From: Ornithinibacter sp.
Lineage (GTDB): Bacteria > Actinomycetota > Actinomycetes > Actinomycetales > Dermatophilaceae
Length of the DNA stretch: 64,000 bases
NCBI GenBank assembly: GCA_029266735.1
Contig: JAQSWG010000005.1
Span: 1-64,000 of the forward strand
Direction of reading: 5' to 3'
Shown one piece after another: positions 34,190 through 42,523 of the stretch (position 1 is its first letter; each line of letters starts with the position of its first letter). Both the position numbers and the translations under genes were made by a program. The notes beneath the pieces were generated by a model. That model was not told the DNA's origin. It made no database searches and saw only the letters and a program-made list of their open reading frames with translations.

Positions 34190-35344
34190 GTGGCACACGT
34201 CGAGGCGGTCGTCGTCGGAGCCGGTCCCGGTGGCCTCGCCGCCGCCGCGGCCCTGCAGGCACGGGGCGTCGAGACGCTCGTCGTGGACCGTCGTCCGCAC
34301 GTCGGCAGCTCGTGGCGCAGCCACTACGACCGCCTGCGCCTCCACACCCCCCGGCGGTGGTCAGGGCTGCCCGGACACCCCATCCCGCGGCGCTTCGGGC
34401 GGTGGGTGGCCCGCGACGACGTGGTCCGCTACCTCGAGGAGTACGCCGCCCACCACCGGATACCGCTGCGCCTCGGCTGTGCCGTGACGAGGATCGACCG
34501 CGGGGGAGGCGAGGCCGGGGCCCGATGGCTCGTCCGGCTGGACGACGGCAGCACGATCGAGGCGGCCCACGTCGTCGTGGCGACGGGCTACAACCACACC
34601 CCGGTGACTCCAGAGTGGTCGGGGATGGCCGGGTTCACCGGCGAGGTCGTGCTCGCCAGGGACTACCGCAACGGCAGGCCGTATGCCGGCCGTGACGTCC
34701 TCGTCGTGGGGAGCGGGAACACCGGGACGGAGATCGCGACCGACCTGGCCGAGCACGGTGCGACCCGGGTCTGGCTGTCGGTCCGCACGCCGCCGCACAT
34801 CGTCGCGCGCTCACGCCTGGGCGTGCCGGCCCAGGCCACCGGCATCCTCGTCCGGCGCCTCCCACCGCGGGTGGTGGACCGGCTCGCAGGGGCGCTCGCG
34901 GTGGTGCAGGAACCGGACCTCACGGCATACGGGATGCCGCGCCCCGCTCCCGACGTCTACTCGCGCGTCCTCGTCGGCTCCGTCCCCGTCCAGGACGTCG
35001 GCGTCGTCGACGCCATCCGGGCGCGCCGTGTGGAGCCGGTTGCGGGCGTCGAGTCCCTGGACGGGAGCGAGGTCGTGCTGGCGGACGGGCGGCGCCTGCG
35101 CCCTGATGCGGTCGTCATCGCGGCGGGCTACCGCGCGGCGCTGGAGCCACTCGTCGGGCATCTCGGTGTCCTGGGCCCGCGTGGGCTGCCCGTGGTGCAC
35201 GGTGCCCACGAGCCGACTGGTGCCGCGGGGCTGTGGTTCACCGGGTTCAGGAACCCCATCTCGGGCATGCTCCGTGAGCTGCGGATCGACGCCGAGCGCA
35301 TCGCCGCCGCCGTCAGTCGGGCAGGCGCTCCGTCTCGAACGTGA
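34190..35344 (+). CDS. Flavin-containing monooxygenase / NAD(P)-binding oxidoreductase
   Basis: A 384-residue two-dinucleotide-binding flavoprotein. The FAD site is VVVGAGPGGLAAAAALQARG near the N-terminus, and the NAD(P)H site is VLVVGSGNTGTEIATDLAEHG at about residues 171-191. GYNHTPVTPEW and the terminal GLWFTGFRNPISGMLRELR are those of the YUCCA/CzcO-like single-component monooxygenases. It should oxygenate a small lipophilic substrate or act as a reductase. GTG 34190 is supported by TAGCGT six bases upstream. Its last 32 bases overlap the 3' end of the gene on the other strand. Confidence 0.9.
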   Translation: MAHVEAVVVGAGPGGLAAAAALQARGVETLVVDRRPHVGSSWRSHYDRLRLHTPRRWSGLPGHPIPRRFGRWVARDDVVRYLEEYAAHHRIPLRLGCAVTRIDRGGGEAGARWLVRLDDGSTIEAAHVVVATGYNHTPVTPEWSGMAGFTGEVVLARDYRNGRPYAGRDVLVVGSGNTGTEIATDLAEHGATRVWLSVRTPPHIVARSRLGVPAQATGILVRRLPPRVVDRLAGALAVVQEPDLTAYGMPRPAPDVYSRVLVGSVPVQDVGVVDAIRARRVEPVAGVESLDGSEVVLADGRRLRPDAVVIAAGYRAALEPLVGHLGVLGPRGLPVVHGAHEPTGAAGLWFTGFRNPISGMLRELRIDAERIAAAVSRAGAPSRT

Positions 35345-36608
35345 ACCGGTGCTCGCGCAGCCGCTCGACGAGTGGCATCCCGATGGCCGTTGCGGGCGTG
35401 AGGACACCGGTGGCGTCGGGCAGCCGGTCCCCGTCCTCCGCGAGGGCCAGCGCAGCCTGGCCGAGCATGACGGCCGTGCCGCTGAAGCCCGGGTCGTAGG
35501 GCGCCGCCACCGTCGTCCGGTAGCGCGCCCCGTTCGACGCCTCACCGGTGATCTCGAACCGGAAGCGGCCCTTGGCCTGGGTCTCCTCGTCCGGCCCCTC
35601 CCCGGGCTTGGGGAGGACCCTGTCGAGGAGCACGCGGGTCGGGGGGAACGCCATGCCGGCCAGGGCCGCCAGGAGGCCGACCGAGGTCGCCCCCGCCGTC
35701 ACGGCACCCGCGGGGCCACCGCCGAAGTCGGTGTACTCGACGTAGCGGAAGTCCGGCCCGTAGCCGAGCAGTGAGGCGGAGCGGGCGACGATCCTCGTGT
35801 TGAAGGCGGCCATGACGAACGGGCCGGTGAAGTGGCCGTTGTCCGCGTCCCGTTTGACCGGCGAGGCCTTCACCGCGCCGGCGACCAGGCCCCTGACCCC
35901 GGAGGGACCGGATGTCGTCTGGCCGTCCCCGGACGCGGTCGGCTCCTTCGCCCGCGGTGGCCGACCCCCCTCGGCAAGGGCCCAGGGGTCGCGCATGATG
36001 CGGCGGGCTCCCTTGTCCCTGGTCACCTCGTCGACCTGGGTGCGGAGCGTGTCGACCGTGCCGCCCCCCAGGCTTCCCCGAAAGCTGCGCACCGCCAGTC
36101 GGGTCCGACCGAGCCGGGCGCCGTCGGCCCGAGCCGCCTCGGCGGTGAGGAGCACGCCCAGGTCGCTCGGCACCGAGTCGAAACCACAGGCCGGCACGAT
36201 CCGGGCTCCGGTGCCCTGGGCGGTCGCGTGGTGGGCGGCGATCGCCCGGTGGACGAAGAGGACCTCCCCGGTGATGTCGCAGTAGTCGGTGCCCGCCTCC
36301 GCACAGGCGGCCAGCAGGGCCGCGCCGTACTTGACGTACGGCCCCACGGTCGTGACGACGACCCGCGTGCGGCCGGCCAGGTTTCGCACCGCGTCCTCGT
36401 CGGTGGCGTCGAGGGCGACCAGCGGCCACCCTTCGGCGGCCTCCCCGAGTTCCAGGGTGAGGGACTGGAGCCGCGTCAGGGACCGGCCGGCCAGGGCGAT
36501 GCGCAGGTGGGGTGGCGCCGTGGCGGCGAGGTGTCGCGCGGTGACTCGCCCGGCGGCTCCTGTCGCACCGAACAGGACGAGGTCGAACTCCCGTGCCGTG
36601 TCAGTCAT
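35313..36608 (-). CDS. Saccharopine dehydrogenase-like, trans-acting enoyl reductase family protein
   Basis: A 431-residue Rossmann protein. The N-terminal FDLVLFGATGAAGRVTARHL binds the cofactor; VTTVGPYVKYGAALLAACAEAGTDYCDITGE (quoted as TVGPYVKYG and GTDYCDITGE) is the hallmark of this family. CGFDSVPSDLGV follows. Mycobacterial relatives include the trans-acting enoyl reductase of phthiocerol lipid synthesis, but many homologues have no known role. ATG 36608 is supported by TAGGTT six bases upstream. The gene ends in a 32-base antisense overlap with the flavin monooxygenase. Confidence 0.88.
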   Translation of the reverse strand: MTDTAREFDLVLFGATGAAGRVTARHLAATAPPHLRIALAGRSLTRLQSLTLELGEAAEGWPLVALDATDEDAVRNLAGRTRVVVTTVGPYVKYGAALLAACAEAGTDYCDITGEVLFVHRAIAAHHATAQGTGARIVPACGFDSVPSDLGVLLTAEAARADGARLGRTRLAVRSFRGSLGGGTVDTLRTQVDEVTRDKGARRIMRDPWALAEGGRPPRAKEPTASGDGQTTSGPSGVRGLVAGAVKASPVKRDADNGHFTGPFVMAAFNTRIVARSASLLGYGPDFRYVEYTDFGGGPAGAVTAGATSVGLLAALAGMAFPPTRVLLDRVLPKPGEGPDEETQAKGRFRFEITGEASNGARYRTTVAAPYDPGFSGTAVMLGQAALALAEDGDRLPDATGVLTPATAIGMPLVERLREHRFTFETERLPD

Positions 36609-36614
36609 GACCCC

Positions 36615-36620
36615 AACCTA
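36615..36620 (-). promoter_or_regulatory. -10 element of the saccharopine dehydrogenase-like gene (leaderless)
   Basis: TAGGTT on the minus strand, 6 bases before ATG 36608. Confidence 0.6.
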
Positions 36621-36710
36621 GATGCGGGATAGCGGCGCGGATCGGGCAGAGTGAATTGTCGTCGCTGCCGGCGCCCGCCTGGAGCCGGGCAGCACCGCCT
36701 GAAGCCTGGC

Positions 36711-37760
36711 TCAGCGCCTCGCGAAGGCAGCGGCCTCCCGGGCGGCGTAGAGGCGGTCGACGGCGTCGATGCTCGCGCGACTGGAGAGGTCCACCCCTGC
36801 ACGCGCGGCGGCGGCTCGGGCCTGTGGTGTCGAGAGGTCCGGGGCGAGCACCGTCTCGGGCTCGATCGTGCTGTCGACGGCGGCGTAGGTGCGCTGCTGG
36901 TCGGCAAGCCGCGTGGCCGTGCCCTTGGCCGTCGTGAGGACGGCGGCTGTCGCGACGACGGTCGAGCCGGTCAGGTAGGGGCTCACGGTGGGCGTGTAGC
37001 CGCTGGAGTGCCCGGCGCGGTTGGGGTGGTACGACTCGTTGGTCGGACTCGAGAGGCCGTTGATCCACTCGGAGCTCGAGCACACCGCGTGCCCGAGGAA
37101 GGGAGTCGTGGGGTTCGCGAAGGTGAAGCCGGTGGCGGTGGCGCGCCCGGAGGTCGTCGCGTTCAGCAGGTCCGCCGTCGCGTTGAGCCGCGACATCTCC
37201 GTCGAGGAGAACCACGTGAGGAGGTTGCAGTCGACGCCGTTGAAGAGGCGCGGGTACCCCACGACCGTCACCGTGGCCTGCGGAGCGCGGGCCCGGATGG
37301 CGGCATACAACGTGGTGAGCTGCCCGGGCAGGGTGTTCCGGATGTAGCTCTGCGCGCGGTCGATCGCGGCCGTGCAGTTGCTGAGCCACGCCGGCTGAGC
37401 GCACGTCGTCAGGACGCTGGAGAAGCCCGCGTCGTTCCCGCCGACCGAGATCGACACGTATGCCGTCGACGAGGTCAGCGCGGACAGCTGGCTGGTGGTC
37501 ACGTCGGCGATCTTGGCCCCAGAGCAGGCCCGGAAGTTGAGGGCATACCCCTTGGCAGAGGCGATGAGCGACGGGTAGGCGTAGACCGACCGCAGGCAGC
37601 TGGTCCCGTCGCTGATGTACGAGCGGGTGCCTGTCCCCGAGGAGTAGCTGTCACCGAGGGCGACGTACGACTCGCCCGCGGCGGCCGCCGGGGCCGCCGA
37701 GATGAGGAGTGCCGCGACGGCGGCGAGGGCGACGGTGGACATCGAGCGACGTCTGGTCAT
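36711..37760 (-). CDS. Secreted SGNH/GDSL hydrolase (lipase/esterase)
   Basis: A 349-residue exported esterase. A signal peptide with basic MTRRRS start, hydrophobic core and APAAAA end is cleaved about residue 28. Block I is ALGDSYSSGTG with nucleophile Ser38; block III is VGGND; the Asp/His block V is SYHPNRAGH with His245. Six cysteines (55, 79, 120, 129, 178, 227) in the mature protein suit three disulfides, as in the Streptomyces coelicolor SGNH lipase. A helical C-terminal tail after residue 265 is unusual. ATG 37760 has GGGGAGAC upstream. Confidence 0.92.
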   Translation of the reverse strand: MTRRRSMSTVALAAVAALLISAAPAAAAGESYVALGDSYSSGTGTRSYISDGTSCLRSVYAYPSLIASAKGYALNFRACSGAKIADVTTSQLSALTSSTAYVSISVGGNDAGFSSVLTTCAQPAWLSNCTAAIDRAQSYIRNTLPGQLTTLYAAIRARAPQATVTVVGYPRLFNGVDCNLLTWFSSTEMSRLNATADLLNATTSGRATATGFTFANPTTPFLGHAVCSSSEWINGLSSPTNESYHPNRAGHSSGYTPTVSPYLTGSTVVATAAVLTTAKGTATRLADQQRTYAAVDSTIEPETVLAPDLSTPQARAAAARAGVDLSSRASIDAVDRLYAAREAAAFARR

Positions 37761-37873
37761 GAGCGTCTCCCCAGGATCGGTTGTGGTCCGGCTCACACTA
37801 CGACGAGGCGCGGCCTCCTGCGCCGCAACGGGCTCGACGGCTGCGGCGCCTTTCCCCCGAGCGCCCGAGGTCT

Positions 37874-37891
37874 TATGTTTACCCCGTGAAC
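37874..37891 (+). promoter_or_regulatory. Leaderless promoter of the ROK gene, with imperfect dyad
   Basis: TATGTT at 37874-37879 lies six bases before GTG 37886. GTTTAC (37877-37882) and GTGAAC (37886-37891) form an imperfect dyad over the transcription start, possibly an autoregulatory site. Confidence 0.5.
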
Positions 37892-39082
37892 TCAACGAGT
37901 CCAGCGCCGGGCTCGCAGGCGTCGCTCCGCGAGATGAACCGCCTGCGGGTGCTCGACGCGGTCCGGGAGCACGGGGCGCTGACCCAGGTCGAGATCGCCG
38001 GAGTCACCGGGCTCAGCGCGGCGACAGTGTCGAACCTTGTCAAGGAGCTGGACTCGGCCGGGGCAGTCGTGCTCTCTCCGAGCATTCGCAACGGCCGTCG
38101 AGCCGTGCAGGTGTCCGTCGCGGCATCCCACGGCCTGGTGGCGGCCGTCGTGTTCGGGGACCGGGACGTCCGGGTCGCCCTGGGGACGGGCGGGTCCGAG
38201 GTGGTCAGCCAGACGCGCATGCCGCTGCCGGCCGACCACGCGGCCGACGAGGGGATGACCCGCGGGGCACGCCTGGTGCACGAGCTCGTCGACACGAGCG
38301 GGCACCTCGCCTCGGAGGTCCGGGCCGTGGGGGTCGGACTCCCCGCCCCCATCGACGCGGTCTCCGGTCAGGTGGGCTCCGAGGGGGTGCTGCCCGGATG
38401 GCGGGGAGTCCCCGTGGCCGCGGCGATGGCCGAGGCGCTCGGCACCAAGGTCCTCCTGGACAACACGGCCAACCTCGCCGCTCTGGGCGAGTTCAAGTTC
38501 GGCGCACTGCAGGGAGTGACGAACGGAGTCTTCATCAAGGCGTCCTACGGCGTCGGTGCCGGTCTCATCCTCGGTGGTGAGCTCTTCCGGGGAAGTGCGG
38601 GAACAGCGGGCGAGATCGGGCACGTGACGATCGATGAGGACGGGCCCGTGTGCCGGTGCGGCAACCGCGGCTGCCTCGACACCTTCGTGGGTGCGCAGGC
38701 GGTGCTCCGGGCCGTCCGGGACTCCCACGGCCCGTTGACGCTCCGCGACGTCATCCACCGAGCCTTGGACGGAGATCCGGGGTGCCGCCGAGTGCTCGAG
38801 GACTCCGGTCGCCACATCGGCGTCGCGGTCGCGGGCCTGGTCAACCTGCTCAACCCCGAGGTCGTGGCGCTCGGTGGGCAGGTGGCGCGGGTCGGCGACC
38901 TCCTCCTCCAGCCGATCCGGGACGCCATCGAGCGGTGCGCCATCCCGAGCGCCGCGGCATCCGTGCGCGTGGTCGTGGGTGCCCTGCCCCTCGAGGAGGC
39001 CGACGTGCTCGGTGCACTGGCGCTTGCGGACCAGGTACGGGAGGATGCGGACCGGGCCGCTCTCACCGTCGCCGCACCGTGA
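37886..39082 (+). CDS. ROK-family transcriptional regulator (XylR/NagC-like)
   Basis: A 398-residue regulator with an N-terminal winged helix (about residues 15-70, LTQVEIAGVTGLSAATVSNLVKEL, quoted as TQVEIAGVTGLSAATVSNL) and a C-terminal ROK sugar-kinase-like domain. VGLPAPIDA, GTAGEIGHVTI and the zinc motif CRCGNRGCLDTF are present. The catalytic GDxG-like ATP motif of ROK kinases is not evident, so it is a repressor, not a kinase. GTG 37886 is supported by TATGTT at leaderless spacing; the frame extending to 37781 is not needed. The xylFGH-type operon starts 118 bases downstream behind its own promoter and palindrome, so it is the likely target. Confidence 0.92.
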   Translation: MNSTSPAPGSQASLREMNRLRVLDAVREHGALTQVEIAGVTGLSAATVSNLVKELDSAGAVVLSPSIRNGRRAVQVSVAASHGLVAAVVFGDRDVRVALGTGGSEVVSQTRMPLPADHAADEGMTRGARLVHELVDTSGHLASEVRAVGVGLPAPIDAVSGQVGSEGVLPGWRGVPVAAAMAEALGTKVLLDNTANLAALGEFKFGALQGVTNGVFIKASYGVGAGLILGGELFRGSAGTAGEIGHVTIDEDGPVCRCGNRGCLDTFVGAQAVLRAVRDSHGPLTLRDVIHRALDGDPGCRRVLEDSGRHIGVAVAGLVNLLNPEVVALGGQVARVGDLLLQPIRDAIERCAIPSAAASVRVVVGALPLEEADVLGALALADQVREDADRAALTVAAP

Positions 39083-39101
39083 CCGAATCGTTGTCTCAAA
39101 A

Positions 39102-39145
39102 CCTTGTATTCAAGGCTTGACGGCAACGGCGGATGCGGGTTGAAT
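39102..39145 (+). promoter_or_regulatory. Promoter and palindromic operator of the sugar ABC operon
   Basis: A palindrome CCTTG-TATT-CAAGG occupies 39102-39115. One base later comes TTGACG (39117-39122), then a 17-base spacer and TTGAAT (39140-39145). This is the best sigma-70-like promoter in the window. The palindrome abuts the -35 and is a likely site for the ROK regulator encoded just upstream. The mRNA leader of about 45 bases contains AGGAGAAG before ATG 39200. Confidence 0.7.
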
Positions 39146-39199
39146 CCGAGGCGACCGCACCAGAGAGGCTGCGGACGCCATGGCATAGGAGAAGACCGC

Positions 39200-40291
39200 A
39201 TGACCACTCGAACCTTCCGCATCGCCGGCGCAGCACTCGCGCTCGGCCTCACCGTCACGGGCCTGAGCGCCTGCGGCAGCGACGACGACCCGGGCTCCGA
39301 CGCCAACGCCACCGGCGGCGGAAGCTCCGAGGGCAAGAAGATCGCCCTGCTCCTGCCCGAGAACAAGACCGCCCGCTACGAGGCCTTCGACAAGCCCATG
39401 TTCGAGGCGGGCGTCAAGGCGGGCTGCCCCGACTGCGAGGTCCTCTACAGCAACGCGAACCAGGACGCCGCCAAGCAGCAGCAGCAGGCCGAGGCCGCCA
39501 TCACCCAGGGCGCCGAGGTCATCGTCATGAGCGCCGTCGACGGCAAGTCCGCGGTCACCATCGTGCAGAACGCCAAGTCCCAAGGCGTCCCGGTCATCGC
39601 CTACGACCGGTTCATCGAGGGGGCCGACTACTACGTCTCCTTCGACAACAAGAAGGTCGGCGAGCTCCAGGGCACCGGCCTCGTCGAGGCGATGAAGGCC
39701 GACGGCAAGACCTCCGGCGACATCGTCATGATCAACGGCGCGCCGACCGACGCCAACGCCGCCGACTTCAAGGCCGGCGCCCACAGCGTCCTCGACTCCA
39801 GCGGCTACACGGTCGCCGCCGAGTTCGACACCCCCGACTGGAGCCCGGACAACGCGCAGGAGTGGATGGAGAGCCAGATCGGCAGCGTCCAGGCAAACCT
39901 CGTCGGCGTCTACGCCGCGAACGACGGGACCGCCGGCGGAGCCATCGCGGCGCTCAAGGGTGGCGGCGTCGACCCGCTCCCGCCGGTGACGGGCCAGGAT
40001 GCCGAGCTCGCCGCGATCCAGCGGATCCTCGCCGGTGACCAGGCTCTGACGATCTACAAGGCGATCGAGCCCCAGGCCACGGACGCCGCGAAGAACGCCA
40101 TCGCGCTCGCCAACGACCAGAAGCCGGCCGCCACCGCAGAGAAGGACGGCGTCCCGTCGACCCTGCTCGACCCGGTCGTCGTCACGGCGGAGAACATCAA
40201 GGACACGGTCGTCGCCGACGAGTTCTACGCCGTCGCCGACATCTGCACCCCGGAGTACGCGGACGCGTGCGCCAAGGCCGGCCTCAGCTGA
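39200..40291 (+). CDS. xylF: Sugar ABC transporter substrate-binding lipoprotein (XylF-like)
   Basis: A 363-residue exported lipoprotein. The signal peptide ends in the lipobox LSAC with Cys25, followed by a Ser/Gly/Asp linker. The binding domain starts KKIALLLPENKTARYEAFD and has DRFIEGADYYVSFDN and YAANDGTAGG, closely matching D-xylose-binding XylF. It should deliver a pentose or related sugar to the permease. ATG 39200 has AGGAGAAG five bases upstream. It is the first gene of an operon with the ATPase and permease and lies behind a strong promoter. The exact sugar is inferred from family only. Confidence 0.9.
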   Translation: MTTRTFRIAGAALALGLTVTGLSACGSDDDPGSDANATGGGSSEGKKIALLLPENKTARYEAFDKPMFEAGVKAGCPDCEVLYSNANQDAAKQQQQAEAAITQGAEVIVMSAVDGKSAVTIVQNAKSQGVPVIAYDRFIEGADYYVSFDNKKVGELQGTGLVEAMKADGKTSGDIVMINGAPTDANAADFKAGAHSVLDSSGYTVAAEFDTPDWSPDNAQEWMESQIGSVQANLVGVYAANDGTAGGAIAALKGGGVDPLPPVTGQDAELAAIQRILAGDQALTIYKAIEPQATDAAKNAIALANDQKPAATAEKDGVPSTLLDPVVVTAENIKDTVVADEFYAVADICTPEYADACAKAGLS

Positions 40292-40317
40292 CCCCTCACG
40301 GCATACCCCGCCCCACC

Positions 40318-40333
40318 CTCACAAAGGAGTGAG
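40318..40333 (+). promoter_or_regulatory. Small hairpin enclosing the ribosome site of the ATPase gene
   Basis: CTCAC (40318-40322) and GTGAG (40329-40333) enclose AAAGGA, which is the ribosome site for ATG 40340. Such a stem could lower ATPase translation relative to the abundant binding protein, or shield the 5' segment from decay. Confidence 0.4.
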
Positions 40334-40339
40334 CAGAGC

Positions 40340-41134
40340 ATGACCACCACCTCCCCGGCGTCCGTGCTGTCGATGACCGGAGTGTCCAAGCGCTTCGGCG
40401 CGGTGCAGGCCCTCAAGGACATCGAGTTCGGCGTCGACTCCGGGGAGGTGGTGGCGCTCGTGGGCGACAACGGCGCCGGCAAGTCCACCCTCGTCAAGTG
40501 CATCGCGGGGGTCTACCCTCCCGACGACGGGCACGTCGTCTTCGACAACAGCCCGGTCACCATCACCTCACCCGCCCAGGCGCAGGAGCTCGGCATCGCG
40601 ACGGTGTTCCAGGACCTCGCGCTGTGCGACAACCTCGACGTCGTGAGCAACCTCTATCTCGGCAGCGAGGTCGTCCGGAACCGGGCCCTCGACGAGGTGA
40701 CGATGGAGAAGGAGTCGTGGCGGCTCCTGCGCGAGCTCAGCGCCAAGATCCCGAGCGTGCGCATCCCGGTCGCGAGCCTGTCCGGCGGACAGCGCCAGAC
40801 GGTCGCCATCGCCCGCTCGCTCCTCGGCAAGCCGAAGGTCGTCATGCTCGACGAGCCGACTGCCGCGCTGGGCGTCGCCCAGACCGCGGAGGTGCTCAAC
40901 CTCGTCGAACGCCTGCGCGAGAACGGCCTCGGCGTCATCCTCATCAGCCACAACATGTCCGACGTCATGGCCGTGGCGGACCGCGTCGTCGTGCTGCGGC
41001 TCGGCCGCAACAACGGCGAGTTCCGCGTCAGTGACACCAACGTCCAGGAGATCATCGCCGCCATCACCGGCGCCACGACCAATGCCGTCTCGGCGCGCGC
41101 GGCGCGCAAGGCCCCCCAGGAGGAGCAGGCGTGA
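40340..41134 (+). CDS. xylG: Sugar ABC transporter ATP-binding protein, single-domain
   Basis: A 264-residue ATPase with one ABC domain: Walker A GDNGAGKST, signature LSGGQRQTVAIA, Walker B VVMLDEPTAALG and switch LISHNM. E. coli XylG is a tandem two-domain protein; this single-domain form, as in FrcA-like systems, would work as a homodimer. ATG 40340 has AAAGGAG ten bases upstream, inside a small hairpin. It follows the binding-protein gene by 48 bases and overlaps the permease gene (ATGA is replaced here by a GTGA overlap at 41131). Confidence 0.9.
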   Translation: MTTTSPASVLSMTGVSKRFGAVQALKDIEFGVDSGEVVALVGDNGAGKSTLVKCIAGVYPPDDGHVVFDNSPVTITSPAQAQELGIATVFQDLALCDNLDVVSNLYLGSEVVRNRALDEVTMEKESWRLLRELSAKIPSVRIPVASLSGGQRQTVAIARSLLGKPKVVMLDEPTAALGVAQTAEVLNLVERLRENGLGVILISHNMSDVMAVADRVVVLRLGRNNGEFRVSDTNVQEIIAAITGATTNAVSARAARKAPQEEQA

Positions 41135-42432
41135 GCACCCCCGACACCCCCACCGCGGCGCCGACAGAGGCCGAGATCACCGACCCCACCGCAGTGCCGG
41201 CCGACGTACGCCCCGCCGACCTCCAGGACGAGCGGCTCATCGCGAGCCAGGGCTTCGGTGGCTGGGCCTCGGCCACGTGGGGCCGCCTGCGCAGCGGCGA
41301 CCTGGGCTCGCTGCCCGTCGTCGTCGGGCTCGTCCTCATCTGGGGTGTCTTCTACGCTCTCGAGCCGGCCTTCCTCTCGAGCCGCAACCTCGTCAACCTC
41401 AGCCTGCAGATGGTCGCTGTCGGCACCATCGCGATCGGCGTGGTGCTCGTGCTCCTGCTCGGCGAGATCGACCTGTCCATCGGCTCGATGTCCGGGCTGG
41501 CGGCGGCGATCCTCGCGGTGTTGTTCGTCGCCCGGGAGACCTCGGTGATCATCGCCGTCCTCGCTGCACTGGGTGCGGGCGCGCTCGTCGGCCTTCTCTA
41601 CGGCACCCTGTTCAACCGGTTCGGCGTCCCCAGCTTCGTCATCACCCTCGCCGGCCTCCTCGCCCTGCTCGGCCTCCAGCTGCGTGTGCTCGGCAACCAG
41701 GGGACGATCAACCTGCCGTTCGAGTCCAGCCTCGTCCGCTTCGCGTCCCAGCAGTTCCTCCCCGTGTGGCTGGCCTACGTCCTGGCGGTCCTGGCCCCCG
41801 CGGTGTACGCGCTCAGCGCGTGGCGCCGCAACGCGCGCCGCGCCGAGGCCGGCCTCTCGACGACCCCGCTCAGCCGGCTCGCCCTGCGTGCCCTCGGCCT
41901 CGCCGCGATCCTCATCATCGTCGTCGCGGTGCTCAACCGCGACCGCGGCGTGTCGTACATGTTCCTCGCGTTCCTCGTCCTCGTCGTCATCATGGACCTC
42001 GCCATCCGACGCACGACGTGGGGCCGATCGGTCCTCGCCATCGGTGGCAACGTCGAGGCGGCACGGCGGGCCGGCATCAACGTCAAGCGGATCTACCTGT
42101 CGGTCTTCACCCTGTGCTCGACCTTCGCGGCGCTGGGCGGCATCTTCGCAGCCTCTCGGCTTGCCTCGGCCAACCAGAGCAGCGGCGGAGGGGACACCAA
42201 CCTCAACGCCATCGCCGCGGCGGTCATCGGAGGCACCAGCCTCTTCGGTGGTCGCGGCTCGGCCTACTCGGCGCTGCTGGGCATCCTGGTCATCCAGTCG
42301 ATCTCGAACGGTCTCGACCTCCTCGCGGTCGAGTCGAACGTCAAGTTCATGGTGACCGGAGCCGTCCTCCTCCTCGCCGTCATCATCGACAGCCTGAGCC
42401 GGCGCAGCCGGGCGGCCCACGGCCGGGCCTGA
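41131..42432 (+). CDS. xylH: Sugar ABC transporter permease (XylH/RbsC-like)
   Basis: A 433-residue membrane protein. A long cytoplasmic N-terminus of about 65 residues precedes roughly ten hydrophobic segments. VLLLGEIDLSIGSMSGLAA and GTLFNRFGVPSFVITLAGLL are the conserved blocks of the ribose/xylose permease family; GGTSLFGGRGSAYSALLG lies near the end. A charged linker (about residues 225-255, RRNARRAEAGLS) interrupts the helices, as in XylH. GTG 41131 overlaps the ATPase stop. It completes the xylFGH-type importer. Confidence 0.92.
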   Translation: MSTPDTPTAAPTEAEITDPTAVPADVRPADLQDERLIASQGFGGWASATWGRLRSGDLGSLPVVVGLVLIWGVFYALEPAFLSSRNLVNLSLQMVAVGTIAIGVVLVLLLGEIDLSIGSMSGLAAAILAVLFVARETSVIIAVLAALGAGALVGLLYGTLFNRFGVPSFVITLAGLLALLGLQLRVLGNQGTINLPFESSLVRFASQQFLPVWLAYVLAVLAPAVYALSAWRRNARRAEAGLSTTPLSRLALRALGLAAILIIVVAVLNRDRGVSYMFLAFLVLVVIMDLAIRRTTWGRSVLAIGGNVEAARRAGINVKRIYLSVFTLCSTFAALGGIFAASRLASANQSSGGGDTNLNAIAAAVIGGTSLFGGRGSAYSALLGILVIQSISNGLDLLAVESNVKFMVTGAVLLLAVIIDSLSRRSRAAHGRA

Positions 42433-42511
42433 GCTCCACCGGTCCGCCCGACCGACCCCCGCCCCACGGTCCACGGCCGCACCCGTGGTCATCCGCTCGA
42501 GCGACCCCGCG

Positions 42512-42517
42512 TAGCAT
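42512..42517 (+). promoter_or_regulatory. -10 element of the sucrase/ferredoxin-like gene (leaderless)
   Basis: TAGCAT, 6 bases before GTG 42524. Confidence 0.6.
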
Positions 42518-42523
42518 CGCGCC

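Noticed and set aside
39130-39150. GGGTTGAATCC stretch suggesting a tRNA T-arm
   Set aside because: No acceptor stem, anticodon arm or CCA context can be drawn; it is the -10 region of the sugar operon promoter.
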